Source of the DNA: SKPS01 sp964469215
GTDB lineage: Bacteria; Bacteroidota; Bacteroidia; Bacteroidales; SKPS01
Length of the DNA stretch: 64,000 nucleotides
Reading direction: 5' to 3'
Assembly (NCBI GenBank): GCA_964469215.1
Contig: CAYXYB010000005.1
Coordinates: forward strand, 62,001-126,000
The translations under genes and the position numbers were made by a program. Positions within the stretch are counted from its first letter, which is position 1. Every line of letters starts with the position of its first letter. Shown piece after piece: positions 27,827 to 35,856 of the stretch. The notes beneath the pieces are model-generated. The model was not told the origin of the DNA and did no database searches. It was given only the letters and a program-made list of their open reading frames with translations.

Positions 27827-29419
27827 CTATTCAAAAGCGAGTTTATTGCAAAAATAAACGGTACGTGACCTTCCTTCATTATTTCTGATGGTTTGTCTGC
27901 CCCATACCAGGAAAAAGTTATCATACCATCGTGCCATATTCATCGAGATATTTTCTCTGACACGATCTCCCGGAGTGGGTAGTTCAACGGGATAACTCTC
28001 TTTGTCGACCACAACTTCGTTTGCCCTGATAACCCTGAACCACACCCTTCCCTCATGAGCATAAACAAGAACCACCTCGTCAGAAAACGGCAGCAGGCTG
28101 AGTCGTGTGATAAGTTGTTTATCAAGAATGTTTGATGCTTCGAAGCTGTTTTCCCATACAATCCTGCCCTCCTGGTCGAAAGCCACCACAATTGCATGCT
28201 GATATCGGAATCCTTTAAAAACCCATCTCCCGCCGGTATCGTAAAATCCCGGATAATAACCGTAGAATGAATAAGGCATATAATAACTCTGCATACGGTT
28301 ATCATATTCATATTCCGGATAATATGTCTCTCCCACGATTATCAGATTATCGTTCTGGACATAAGGTTTTTCGTGTAACAGCACCCTGAACGCCATCTGG
28401 TCTCTCTGTCCTCTTCTGACGTTAGTCTGACTGTCGCGGGCATTAGACCTTATACCTGCACTGACCAGATGCCTGAACGTGCTAAATGGATACAAAGTTG
28501 GCGAAGCTTCTGAAGATTCTACCAGTGTTGCAAAAAAGAAACCTGTAGCGAGAAAGGGTTCATCACTGTCCCAATACCTTTTCTCTGCACTTCCATAGGT
28601 TCCGGCTAAAGCATAAGGGATTTTATCAGTTTTAACGATACATACATCAGTGAAATACCTTTCAGGTGTGCTTTTCAGAATACCTTTTTCATTCAAAACA
28701 GAATCTTTGCCTGATATCCCGAATACCATGATCTTTCGCATGTACTTTCCTTCATCAGCAGATAGTGCCACAATCAGTCCGTTATTATCAGGAGCGGCAT
28801 ACATAATCTCCTCTAATCCCGGTATCTTCCAGCCCTTAACAGACAATTCGCCTTCTGACATGCTTCCGGAGATACAAACAAGTTCAGGTGATTCGCCCGT
28901 TGCCCCAAATGCCCTGGCGATCTTTCTCATCCCTTTGGCCGGGGACCGGCTTATACCACATAAAAAAATATCGCTGCCTGCCACCCTGAAAACAGGAAGC
29001 TCCAGGGCATGCCCTTCAAGCCTGAAACGTTTTGTTACATGTTTCTTCTCTTTAAGGTCATATATCACGATATCGCCGGAGGTTAGAGGCTGATCATGAA
29101 AAAATAGAAAATTAACATAGTTTTTACCGGTTTTCCATCCGGCAAAATATCCACCTTTATCGACATTGAAAATGTTTCTGTATAGTTCTCTGAACGAAAC
29201 ATCGTAATGTATCATCTCCCAGGCAGTAACCCTTCTGCCCCGGATCTCCGTAGCTCTGAAAACGACAACTCCATCACCACCTGCAGGAATAGTAAAATAG
29301 GGCAGGTTAAGGTTTGATGCCTCCAGTTCAAGCCTCACAATATCCTGAGCTGATGAATGTTTCAGCATCCATGCGTTAATGATTACAAGAAGAATTACAA
29401 ACCAGGCTTTACGATGCAT
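27827..29419 (-). CDS. Exported protein of unknown function
   Basis: The 530-residue protein has a signal peptide (MHRKAWFVILLVIINAWMLKHSSAQ). I do not recognise a family. The body is beta-rich with repeated hydrophobic-strand/turn units (DIVIYDLKEKKHVTKRF; NLIIVGETYYPEYEYD; AIVVAFDQEGRIVWENSF; EVVLVYAHEGRVWFRVI), which suggests a beta-propeller. A Tyr-rich stretch MQSYYMPYSFYGYYPGFYD lies near residue 385. There is no lipobox and no T9SS tail, so it is likely periplasmic. It ends 4 bases before the TamA-like gene, so a role in outer-membrane assembly is possible by context only. Confidence 0.7.
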   Translation of the reverse strand: MHRKAWFVILLVIINAWMLKHSSAQDIVRLELEASNLNLPYFTIPAGGDGVVVFRATEIRGRRVTAWEMIHYDVSFRELYRNIFNVDKGGYFAGWKTGKNYVNFLFFHDQPLTSGDIVIYDLKEKKHVTKRFRLEGHALELPVFRVAGSDIFLCGISRSPAKGMRKIARAFGATGESPELVCISGSMSEGELSVKGWKIPGLEEIMYAAPDNNGLIVALSADEGKYMRKIMVFGISGKDSVLNEKGILKSTPERYFTDVCIVKTDKIPYALAGTYGSAEKRYWDSDEPFLATGFFFATLVESSEASPTLYPFSTFRHLVSAGIRSNARDSQTNVRRGQRDQMAFRVLLHEKPYVQNDNLIIVGETYYPEYEYDNRMQSYYMPYSFYGYYPGFYDTGGRWVFKGFRYQHAIVVAFDQEGRIVWENSFEASNILDKQLITRLSLLPFSDEVVLVYAHEGRVWFRVIRANEVVVDKESYPVELPTPGDRVRENISMNMARWYDNFFLVWGRQTIRNNEGRSRTVYFCNKLAFE

Positions 29420-29439
29420 CCTAATAAATAATGGTGAAA

Positions 29440-29447
29440 CAAAGATA
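29440..29447 (-). promoter_or_regulatory. Putative -7 element upstream of the exported protein operon
   Basis: TATCTTTG on the minus strand, 20 bases before the ATG at 29419. No -33 match was found. Confidence 0.4.
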
Positions 29448-29460
29448 GTTTTTTTCGTCC

Positions 29461-29499
29461 AATCGTCTGATCGGTTAATCGTCTGATCGGTAAATCGTC
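29461..29499. repeat. Short tandem repeat, 16-base unit, about 2.4 copies
   Basis: AATCGTCTGATCGGTT is followed by AATCGTCTGATCGGTA and then a partial AATCGTC. The last partial copy runs into the rdgB stop codon. The unit differs at one base between the full copies. Confidence 0.85.
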
Positions 29500-30115
29500 A
29501 ATTGGTTTTTGATAATCTGCTAATTAACAGAAATTCTGCCATTTTGCGAAGGGCCTGGTAGCGGTGGCTGATGCGGTTCTTCTCCTCTTCTGACATGGCG
29601 GCAAATGATTTATCAAAGCCGTCGGGTCTGAAAACGGGATCGTACCCGAATCCTTCCTGCCCATCAGGAGCAGTAAGTATCTCTCCGTTTACAACTCCTT
29701 CGAAAAAGTACTCTTCCCCTTCATTAATAAGGCTTATGACAGTTCTGAACCGTGCCCTGCGGTTGGTGGCTCCCTCCATCCTGCCAAGGAGTAACCTTAT
29801 ATTGTTACCGGCATTTGCATCGTCACCGGCATACCGGGCAGAATGAACACCGGGAGCACCATTGAGGCACTCAACCTCAAGACCGGTATCGTCAGAAAAA
29901 CAGTCGAGGCTGCTCAGTGAATGTGCAAAAGCCGATTTGGCTGATGCATTACCTTCAAGTGTATCCTCCTCCTCAGGGATATCATCGTTAAACCCGATGT
30001 CACGCATGTTTTTCAGATCTAAACAGCTTTCGAGACCCGCAGCATTAAGTATTGCCTTTGCCTCCCTGAATTTATGGCTGTTGAGGGTGGCCATCAGAAG
30101 TGTTCTCTTCTTCAT
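29498..30115 (-). CDS. rdgB: RdgB/HAM1-type non-canonical purine NTP pyrophosphatase (XTP/dITPase)
   Basis: This enzyme hydrolyses dITP, ITP and XTP to monophosphates and keeps deaminated purines out of DNA. The 205-residue protein has MATLNSHKFREAKAIL at the N-terminus (the TxNxxK element), SDDTGLEVECLNGAPGVHSA with the catalytic Asp, ARYAGD, GFGYDPVF and the C-terminal SHRYQALRKM. The start at 30115 adds MKKRTLL before the conserved MATLNS. It is downstream of comM by 70 bases and has its own -7 box. Confidence 0.96.
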   Translation of the reverse strand: MKKRTLLMATLNSHKFREAKAILNAAGLESCLDLKNMRDIGFNDDIPEEEDTLEGNASAKSAFAHSLSSLDCFSDDTGLEVECLNGAPGVHSARYAGDDANAGNNIRLLLGRMEGATNRRARFRTVISLINEGEEYFFEGVVNGEILTAPDGQEGFGYDPVFRPDGFDKSFAAMSEEEKNRISHRYQALRKMAEFLLISRLSKTN

Positions 30116-30150
30116 AAGACTTATATCTGGTGATTTGAATTCTTCTGCAG

Positions 30151-30158
30151 CAAAGATA
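30151..30158 (-). promoter_or_regulatory. Putative -7 element for rdgB
   Basis: TATCTTTG on the minus strand, 35 bases before the rdgB ATG. No TTTG is visible at the normal spacing. Confidence 0.4.
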
Positions 30159-30185
30159 TTAATAAGAGCTCATTTACTAATTACC

Positions 30186-31724
30186 TCACCCCGCCCAATT
30201 TTTCCTGTCGAGGCTGCGGAAGTGAATTGCTTCGGCCATGTGATGAGCTTCGATGTTTGGAGATGCTTCGAGGTCGGCAACAGTTCTTGACACTTTGAGT
30301 ATCCTGTCGTAGGCTCTTGCAGAGAGGCCAAGTTTCTCCATGGCATTTTTCAGGATTGCAGAGCCTGCCTGGTCAGTTTTACAGAACTGTCGCAGCGCCC
30401 TGCTGTTCATGTGTGCATTGCAGTATATGCCCGGCATGTCGCTGAACCGCGCTTCCTGAATTTTTCGTGCTTTAATCACCCTCTCTCTTACCGCCTGGCT
30501 TTTTTCTGTGTCGGAGGTGCGGCTGAGCTCCTTGTAGGGAACCGGAGTTACCTCAATATGTATGTCTATGCGGTCGATCAGCGGCCCCGATATCTTGTTG
30601 AGATATTTCTGCACCACACCCTGGGCACACACACAGGCTTTTTCCGGGTGGTTGTAGAAGCCACAGGGGCATGGGTTCATGGAGGCGATAAGCATAAAGC
30701 TGGCAGGGTAATCGACACTAAAGCGGGCGCGTGCTATTGTCACACGGCGTTCCTCCATGGGCTGCCTCATCACCTCCAGCACCGACCTTTTAAACTCCGG
30801 CAGTTCATCCAGAAACAGAACTCCGTTGTGGGCAAGTGATATCTCACCCGGCTGTGGCCAGGAGCCGCCACCGACAAGAGCCACATCGGATATTGTATGG
30901 TGAGGTGCCCTGAAAGGCCTTACGGTGATGAGTCCTTTTTGCCTCCTCAGTTTGCCGGCAACGGAATGTATCTTCGTTGTTTCAAGAGCTTCCTGCAGTT
31001 GCAAAGGCGGCAGAATTGAGGGGAGGCGATGGGCAAGCATTGTCTTCCCGGCACCGGGAGGGCCGATAAGCAAAGCATTATGCCCACCGGCAGCTGCAAT
31101 CTCAAGAGCCCTTTTTATATTCTCCTGCCCTTTGACATCAGAAAAATCAAACTCGTAGTTCCTCACACCCGTGGAAAAAGCTTCACGTGTATTCACCTCA
31201 ACAGGCTTAAGTACCGATTGCTCATTGAAAACCGAAATCACCTCCCTTAGGCCCTCGGCACCGTAAACATCAATATTGTCGACAATGGCAGCCTCCATAA
31301 CATTGCTCTTTGGCACGATCAACCCTTTGAATCCTTCCTTCCGCGCCTGGATTGCAATAGGCAATGCTCCCTTTATCGGTTTCAGCGAGCCATCAAGTGA
31401 TAACTCACCCATAACGATAAAGCTGCCTGTGTGTTCATGCTTTATCTGTTCAGACGCAGCAAGGATGCCGATAGCAATCGGAAGGTCATATGCAGAACCC
31501 TCCTTGCGTAAATCAGCCGGGGCCATATTGATAACTATCTTTTTGCCGGGGATCTTGTAACCGTTAAATTTCAATGCTGATTCAATCCTCTGATGACTCT
31601 CCTTAACGGCATTGTCAGGTAATCCTACCAGCATAAAGTTTACACCCTGATCGATGTTAACCTCAACGGTTATAGTGATGGCATCAATTCCAAGGATTGT
31701 GCTGCCAAAAGTTTTTACAAGCAT
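30186..31724 (-). CDS. comM: YifB/ComM family AAA+ ATPase (Mg chelatase-like)
   Basis: The 512-residue protein has an N-terminal Lon-like ChlI domain (residues 1-170, GLPDNAVKESHQRIESAL) and an AAA+ core with Walker A IGPPGAGKTMLAHRLPSILP near residue 220, Walker B GVLFLDELPEF, and the Mg-chelatase C-terminal part with a cysteine cluster NPCPCGFYNHPEKACVCAQG. ComM is a hexameric helicase that promotes branch migration of integrated DNA in natural transformation. Whether this organism is competent cannot be told here. Confidence 0.95.
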   Translation of the reverse strand: MLVKTFGSTILGIDAITITVEVNIDQGVNFMLVGLPDNAVKESHQRIESALKFNGYKIPGKKIVINMAPADLRKEGSAYDLPIAIGILAASEQIKHEHTGSFIVMGELSLDGSLKPIKGALPIAIQARKEGFKGLIVPKSNVMEAAIVDNIDVYGAEGLREVISVFNEQSVLKPVEVNTREAFSTGVRNYEFDFSDVKGQENIKRALEIAAAGGHNALLIGPPGAGKTMLAHRLPSILPPLQLQEALETTKIHSVAGKLRRQKGLITVRPFRAPHHTISDVALVGGGSWPQPGEISLAHNGVLFLDELPEFKRSVLEVMRQPMEERRVTIARARFSVDYPASFMLIASMNPCPCGFYNHPEKACVCAQGVVQKYLNKISGPLIDRIDIHIEVTPVPYKELSRTSDTEKSQAVRERVIKARKIQEARFSDMPGIYCNAHMNSRALRQFCKTDQAGSAILKNAMEKLGLSARAYDRILKVSRTVADLEASPNIEAHHMAEAIHFRSLDRKNWAG

Positions 31725-31781
31725 AATGTCAGGTAACTTTTACTGTATGTTTGCCTGAAACCAGAATAAAGGAAACTTTTA

Positions 31782-31803
31782 CGCAACAATTTATATTGTT
31801 GCG
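31782..31803. repeat. Perfect 9-base inverted repeat between the carboxylase pair and comM
   Basis: CGCAACAAT (31782-31790) and ATTGTTGCG (31795-31803) flank TTAT. On the minus strand it lies downstream of the biotin-carrier gene and upstream of comM. There is no T tract, so it is either a non-classical terminator or an operator for comM. Confidence 0.6.
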
Positions 31804-31847
31804 ATATAACAGTTTGATATTGAATTGAAAAAATAAGGGAGTAATAT

Positions 31848-32201
31848 TTATCTGATCCTCACCAGAACATCATCTTTTGACACCCTTTCTCCAACCTTAA
31901 CCAGGATCTCATCAACAACACCTCCTTCTGTGGCAAGCAGGTCGTTTTTCATCTTCATAGCTTCCAGCACAACCAGTTTATCACCGGTTTTCACTTTCGC
32001 ACCTTTATCAACATAAAGTTTTCTGATAATACCGGGTATCACTGCCTTCACCACTTTAAGGTTAACAGGCTCCCAAGGCTTGCGGTTAATGTATTTATCA
32101 CTCAGTGTAGTGTCATACACACTATCACCCATCTGAAACTCCACGATTTTATCCTCAGGTATCGGATCGGGTTCTTCAGGATACAGTATATTTTCATCCA
32201 T
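31848..32201 (-). CDS. Biotin carboxyl carrier (biotin/lipoyl attachment) protein
   Basis: The 117-residue protein ends in a biotinyl domain with the attachment motif LEAMKMKNDLLA, in which the central Lys would carry biotin. The partner hairpin VDEILVKVGERVSKDDVLVRI is also present. The N-terminal 45 residues are not of a known fold. It starts 12 bases after the carboxyltransferase gene and must act with it, carrying CO2 on biotin. No biotin carboxylase subunit is encoded nearby. Confidence 0.93.
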   Translation of the reverse strand: MDENILYPEEPDPIPEDKIVEFQMGDSVYDTTLSDKYINRKPWEPVNLKVVKAVIPGIIRKLYVDKGAKVKTGDKLVVLEAMKMKNDLLATEGGVVDEILVKVGERVSKDDVLVRIR

Positions 32202-32213
32202 AGCTGAAAGTTT

Positions 32214-33761
32214 TTAGAATGGAGGTATGCCATGCTTTTTAGCAGGGCCTTTCACATCTTTATTTTTGGATATTTCCAGTGCATGCAGCACAAACTTGCG
32301 TGTTTCGGAAGGTTCAATCACTGCATCAACATAGCCGTAAGCAGCAGCCACGTATGGGTTGGCAAACTTTTCCTTGTATTCCTTAATCTTAAGTTTGCGC
32401 ATCTCTTCAGGATTTTCTGCCGTTGTGATCTCCCTTCTGAAGATAATGTTTGCAGCACCTTCGGGGCCCATAACGGCGATTTCGGCAGTGGGCCATGCAA
32501 AGACAAAGTCGGCACGGAGGTGGGTGGAGCACATTGCTATATATCCTCCTCCGTATGCCTTCCGGAGGATGACCGTTGCTTTGGGAACAGTTGCTTCACT
32601 ATAGGCATAAAGCACCTTAGCTCCATGCCTTATAACTCCTGCATGTTCCTGGTCAATGCCGGGAAGGTATCCCGGAAGGTCGACAAGTGTAACAAGTGGT
32701 ATGTTGAATGAATCGCAGAATCTGATAAACCTTGCAGCTTTATCTGATGAGTCAACATCGAGTACCCCGGCTAGAACCAGAGGCTGGTTGGCTACAAAGC
32801 CCACAGTCTGTCCGTTCATTCTGGCAAACCCTACTACAATGTTTGCAGCCCATAACTTCTGAACCTCGAAAAACTTTGAATCATCACAAATCGCCATTAT
32901 GATGTTTCGCACATCATAAGGTTGTTTTGGATTTGTCGGAAATATTGAATCGATCCGATACGACCGTGATCGCGGGTTTTTAGCCGGATAAGGATCGGCG
33001 GTTTTTGTGTTGTTCCAGGGTATGTAACTTACCAGCTCGATAATCTGTTCAAAACACTCCTGCTCACTTTCGGAATAGAAATGTGCATTACCGGTTATTG
33101 AAGCGTGAACCTTTGCTCCCCCCAAGTCCTCCATTGAGATCTCTTCACCGATGACTGTTCTGATTACCTCAGGGCCGGTGATAAACATCTTTGATATTTT
33201 GTCGACAACAAAAACAAAGTCTGTGAGTGCCGGTGAGTACACTGCACCTCCTGCACACGGACCCAGTATGACCGAAATCTGCGGAATGTAACCCGATGCC
33301 TGGGTGTTGCGGTAGAAGATCTCGCCATAACCGGCCAGTGAGTTAACTCCTTCCTGTATCCTGGCGCCCCCTGAGTCGTTTATACCTATGATGGGAACCT
33401 TCAGCTTCATCGCATGATCCATGATCTTGGCTATTTTCTTGGCATGCATGTATCCAAGAGAGCCACCGGCAACTGTAAAATCCTGAGCATAGATAGCCAC
33501 TGGATGTCCCTGAATTGTACCTGTTCCGGTAACAACACCATCACCGGGAAGATACTTCTTGTCCATGTCGAAGTCCTTGCCGGCATGCTCTACAAACATA
33601 TCATACTCATGGAAAGACTCTTTGTCAAGAATTGCAAGGATACGCTCACGGGCTGTAAGTTTTCCTGTGGCCTTCTGCTTCTCTATCGCTTGAGAACCAC
33701 CACCCTTAACAGCCTCCTGCATCCGCTTCTTAAGATCAATGGTCTTGGTTTTTAACGACAT
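32214..33761 (-). CDS. Acyl-CoA carboxylase / decarboxylase carboxyltransferase subunit (propionyl- or methylmalonyl-CoA type)
   Basis: The 515-residue protein has two crotonase-like halves. Motifs are TARERILAILDKESFHEYD, VAGGSLGYMHAKKIAKIM, the oxyanion region INDSGGARIQEGVNSLAGYG and GPCAGGAVYSPALTDFVFVV in the N-terminal half, and DLPGYLPGIDQEHAGVIRHG and KAYGGGYIAM in the C-terminal half. It moves carboxyl between biotin and propionyl/methylmalonyl-CoA. With only a carrier protein next to it, it could be part of a methylmalonyl-CoA decarboxylase-like pump or use a biotin carboxylase encoded elsewhere. A good promoter lies upstream. Confidence 0.92.
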   Translation of the reverse strand: MSLKTKTIDLKKRMQEAVKGGGSQAIEKQKATGKLTARERILAILDKESFHEYDMFVEHAGKDFDMDKKYLPGDGVVTGTGTIQGHPVAIYAQDFTVAGGSLGYMHAKKIAKIMDHAMKLKVPIIGINDSGGARIQEGVNSLAGYGEIFYRNTQASGYIPQISVILGPCAGGAVYSPALTDFVFVVDKISKMFITGPEVIRTVIGEEISMEDLGGAKVHASITGNAHFYSESEQECFEQIIELVSYIPWNNTKTADPYPAKNPRSRSYRIDSIFPTNPKQPYDVRNIIMAICDDSKFFEVQKLWAANIVVGFARMNGQTVGFVANQPLVLAGVLDVDSSDKAARFIRFCDSFNIPLVTLVDLPGYLPGIDQEHAGVIRHGAKVLYAYSEATVPKATVILRKAYGGGYIAMCSTHLRADFVFAWPTAEIAVMGPEGAANIIFRREITTAENPEEMRKLKIKEYKEKFANPYVAAAYGYVDAVIEPSETRKFVLHALEISKNKDVKGPAKKHGIPPF

Positions 33762-33838
33762 GACGTTTCAGTTTAATTATCAATGGTTTAAATGGCTTTT
33801 ACACAAAACACAGGGAAAGACCCCCCTTTTCCCGACTG

Positions 33839-33869
33839 CAAATATAATCCTTTTTTAATCCGATGCAAC
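33839..33869 (-). promoter_or_regulatory. Promoter of the carboxyltransferase/carrier operon
   Basis: On the minus strand GTTG (33866-33869), then a 19-base spacer, then TATATTTG (33839-33846). The -7 box is perfect. The ATG at 33761 is about 77 bases downstream. Confidence 0.7.
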
Positions 33870-33988
33870 CCCTTTCAAACCCGGACACCAGAAAAGCAAA
33901 GGGTTCAACACCATAACAAGTTGTAAATTGGTCTTTTAAGAGGTAGTATATAGTGATGCAAAAAAAATTAAAAAAAATTCACCATTTT

Positions 33989-34019
33989 GTTGCAATCAAT
34001 ATTTCTATGATTACTTTTG
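33989..34019 (+). promoter_or_regulatory. Promoter of the SPFH operon
   Basis: GTTG (33989-33992), a 19-base spacer, then TACTTTTG (34012-34019). The -7 box matches TAnnTTTG. The SPFH ATG is 33 bases further on. Confidence 0.7.
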
Positions 34020-34052
34020 TGATATTATTTTAATATCAAATTGCTATAAAAA

Positions 34053-34907
34053 ATGGAAAAAGAAAAAAGACTTTCATCCTCGCTGGGATACTTTGGTTTA
34101 TTGATATCCCTTGCATTGCTCATCGTACCGGTATGGTTCACTATTGCAACCCTTAACTTCTGGTGGCTGATTTTGCTTGTGGCAGACATTTTCTGCTGGA
34201 TAGGTCTGCAAATAGTAAATCCAAACGAATCATGCGTTCTGGTTTTATTCGGAAAATATGCCGGTACCCTTAAGAAGAACGGATTTTACTGGGTTAATCC
34301 TTTTTATCACCGGAAGAGGATCTCGTTGCGTGCAAGAAACCTCAACAGTGAGCCCATCAAGGTGAACGACAAGATTGGCAATCCTGTGATGATAGGGATA
34401 GTACTTGTATGGAGGGTTGAGAACACATTCAAGGCTGCATTCGAGGTGGATGATTACTGGCGTTTTGTTGATATACAAAGTGAGGCAGCGATAAGGAAAC
34501 TTGCAGGAGCATATCCGTATGACAATTTTGATGATGACCAGAAGGAGATTTCTTTGAGGTCGGGTGGCGAAGAGGTAAATCATCAGCTTGAGACGGAACT
34601 ATGTGAGAGGCTTGAGTTTGCGGGGATACAGGTGTTGGAGGCAAGGATTGCCTACCTGGCATACGCATCTGAGATTGCGAGTGCGATGCTCAGAAGGCAG
34701 CAGGCGTCAGCAATTGTTGCTGCAAGGCAACAAATAGTAAATGGTGCTGTAAGCATGGTTGAGATGGCCCTTGATCAGTTATCGGCAAAGCACATTATAG
34801 ACCTGGATGAAGAGAAGAAGGCAGCGATGGTGAGCAACCTGATGGTAGTGCTCTGTTCCGATAAGGATGCAAGCCCGGTAATAAATACAGGCACGCTGCA
34901 TCAGTAA
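34053..34907 (+). CDS. SPFH/Band 7 domain membrane protein (stomatin/prohibitin-like)
   Basis: The 284-residue protein has two close hydrophobic segments (LGYFGLLISLALLIVPVWF and FWWLILLVADIFCWIGLQIV) and then the SPFH domain beginning VNPNESCVLVLFGKYAGTLK. The domain continues through RARNLNSEPIKVNDKIGNPV and an alpha-helical C-terminal part (YASEIASAMLRRQQASAIVA). Such proteins form membrane microdomain scaffolds or large oligomeric cages. It begins an operon with a ribbon-helix-helix protein 10 bases downstream and a GPP34-like protein after that. Confidence 0.92.
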   Translation: MEKEKRLSSSLGYFGLLISLALLIVPVWFTIATLNFWWLILLVADIFCWIGLQIVNPNESCVLVLFGKYAGTLKKNGFYWVNPFYHRKRISLRARNLNSEPIKVNDKIGNPVMIGIVLVWRVENTFKAAFEVDDYWRFVDIQSEAAIRKLAGAYPYDNFDDDQKEISLRSGGEEVNHQLETELCERLEFAGIQVLEARIAYLAYASEIASAMLRRQQASAIVAARQQIVNGAVSMVEMALDQLSAKHIIDLDEEKKAAMVSNLMVVLCSDKDASPVINTGTLHQ

Positions 34908-34917
34908 AACCTGTCTG

Positions 34918-35118
34918 ATGAAGAAAAAGGCATTTGTTTTAAGGGTAAACCCCGCAATGATGGAGAAGCTCGAAAAATGGGCGGCTGATGAATTCCGCAG
35001 TGTTAATGGCCAGATTGAATGGATCCTGGATCAGGCACTCAGGAAGGCAGGCCGCAACAAGGTTTCTGAGTTGGATACCAGGGAGAATAAAACCAAAAAC
35101 AAGAGCACAAAAAACTGA
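34918..35118 (+). CDS. Arc/CopG-like ribbon-helix-helix protein
   Basis: The 66-residue protein has the RHH pattern: a short strand (KKKAFVLRVNPAMMEKLEKW) with alternating residues, helix A, turn (FRSVNGQIE) and helix B (WILDQALRKAG), then a Lys/Asn-rich tail. RHH proteins dimerise and bind DNA as small repressors. There is no adjacent toxin, so it is not an evident toxin-antitoxin pair. It is placed tightly between the SPFH gene (10 bases) and the GPP34-like gene (6 bases) and may autoregulate the operon. Confidence 0.85.
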   Translation: MKKKAFVLRVNPAMMEKLEKWAADEFRSVNGQIEWILDQALRKAGRNKVSELDTRENKTKNKSTKN

Positions 35119-35124
35119 AATAAG

Positions 35125-35775
35125 ATGAATCAATTTCTGATCAAGGATCTGATTACACTGTTATCAATAAATCAGGCAAAAGAAAATATAAGGAACAGGC
35201 AAAGGTATGGATTTGTATTGCTGGCCGGAGCGATTTCCGACCTGTTGTTTATGAACAAAATATGCTTAGACAACGGTAAAATCTCTGTATTGTCCACAGA
35301 ATCGGGAGATGATGTTTTGAACAGTTTGTTGGGGAGGCTTTTTAAACACAACGGAAAATCCCTTTCACGATTTCTGAGTAACCAGAAAGATAAGCTGGGA
35401 GGTTTAAGCAGAAGCCAGATGAAACATCTTCAGTCGGCCGGGTTGATATCAATACAACAAATTTCATTTTCAGGTGTAATTACTGGAAGGAGATACAGGC
35501 TAAGAAAACCGGATCAGCTTAAACCTGTGTTGCGTGTATGCGACAGGGTACTTATTTATGGCAGAAAGCCTGATCAAAAGACTGCGGTGATTGTGTCATT
35601 GATGAGGATTATGGAGCTCATTAGGGTATATTATGGTGAAACTGAACTAAGAGGAAGGGCACAAGAAAGGGCCGGGGATATCATGAAAAGAGGGTTTGAT
35701 GACGGAAGAGGGGATCTGGGAGCAGTTTTGAAACTCATACGCAATGTAATGGCACAAAACAGTATTACTACCTGA
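35125..35775 (+). CDS. GOLPH3/VPS74 (GPP34)-like protein
   Basis: This 216-residue protein, by pattern, resembles the GPP34 domain. It starts with a helix and a membrane-facing segment (YGFVLLAGAISDLLFMNKIC, as in eukaryotic and bacterial GOLPH3). It continues with KISVLSTESGDDVLNSLLGR, SQMKHLQSAGLI, a beta hairpin with a basic loop (TGRRYRLRKPDQ), and helix VIVSLMRIMELIR. In eukaryotes GOLPH3 binds PI4P at Golgi membranes; bacterial homologues lack a settled role. In this operon it probably works at the cytoplasmic membrane with the SPFH protein. The family call is from motif reading only. Confidence 0.7.
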   Translation: MNQFLIKDLITLLSINQAKENIRNRQRYGFVLLAGAISDLLFMNKICLDNGKISVLSTESGDDVLNSLLGRLFKHNGKSLSRFLSNQKDKLGGLSRSQMKHLQSAGLISIQQISFSGVITGRRYRLRKPDQLKPVLRVCDRVLIYGRKPDQKTAVIVSLMRIMELIRVYYGETELRGRAQERAGDIMKRGFDDGRGDLGAVLKLIRNVMAQNSITT

Positions 35776-35815
35776 TCAGGATCACAGAATAAGGGGAGTA
35801 TTGATCTACATTTTT

Positions 35816-35823
35816 TATCTTTG
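35816..35823 (+). promoter_or_regulatory. Putative -7 element for the YjbR-family gene
   Basis: TATCTTTG lies 33 bases before the ATG at 35857. No good -33 box is seen at 17-21 bases upstream. Confidence 0.45.
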
Positions 35824-35856
35824 CGGTGAAAACAGGTATTTTTGAAATTCTGTTAA

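Noticed and set aside
27940..28311. 123-codon frame within the unknown exported protein gene
   Set aside because: It lies in another frame of the same strand inside a 530-codon gene with a signal peptide; no ribosome site or motif supports it.
34918..35775. Toxin-antitoxin pair
   Set aside because: The RHH protein looks like an antitoxin, but the next protein has GPP34-like rather than toxin motifs and the SPFH gene belongs to the same operon.
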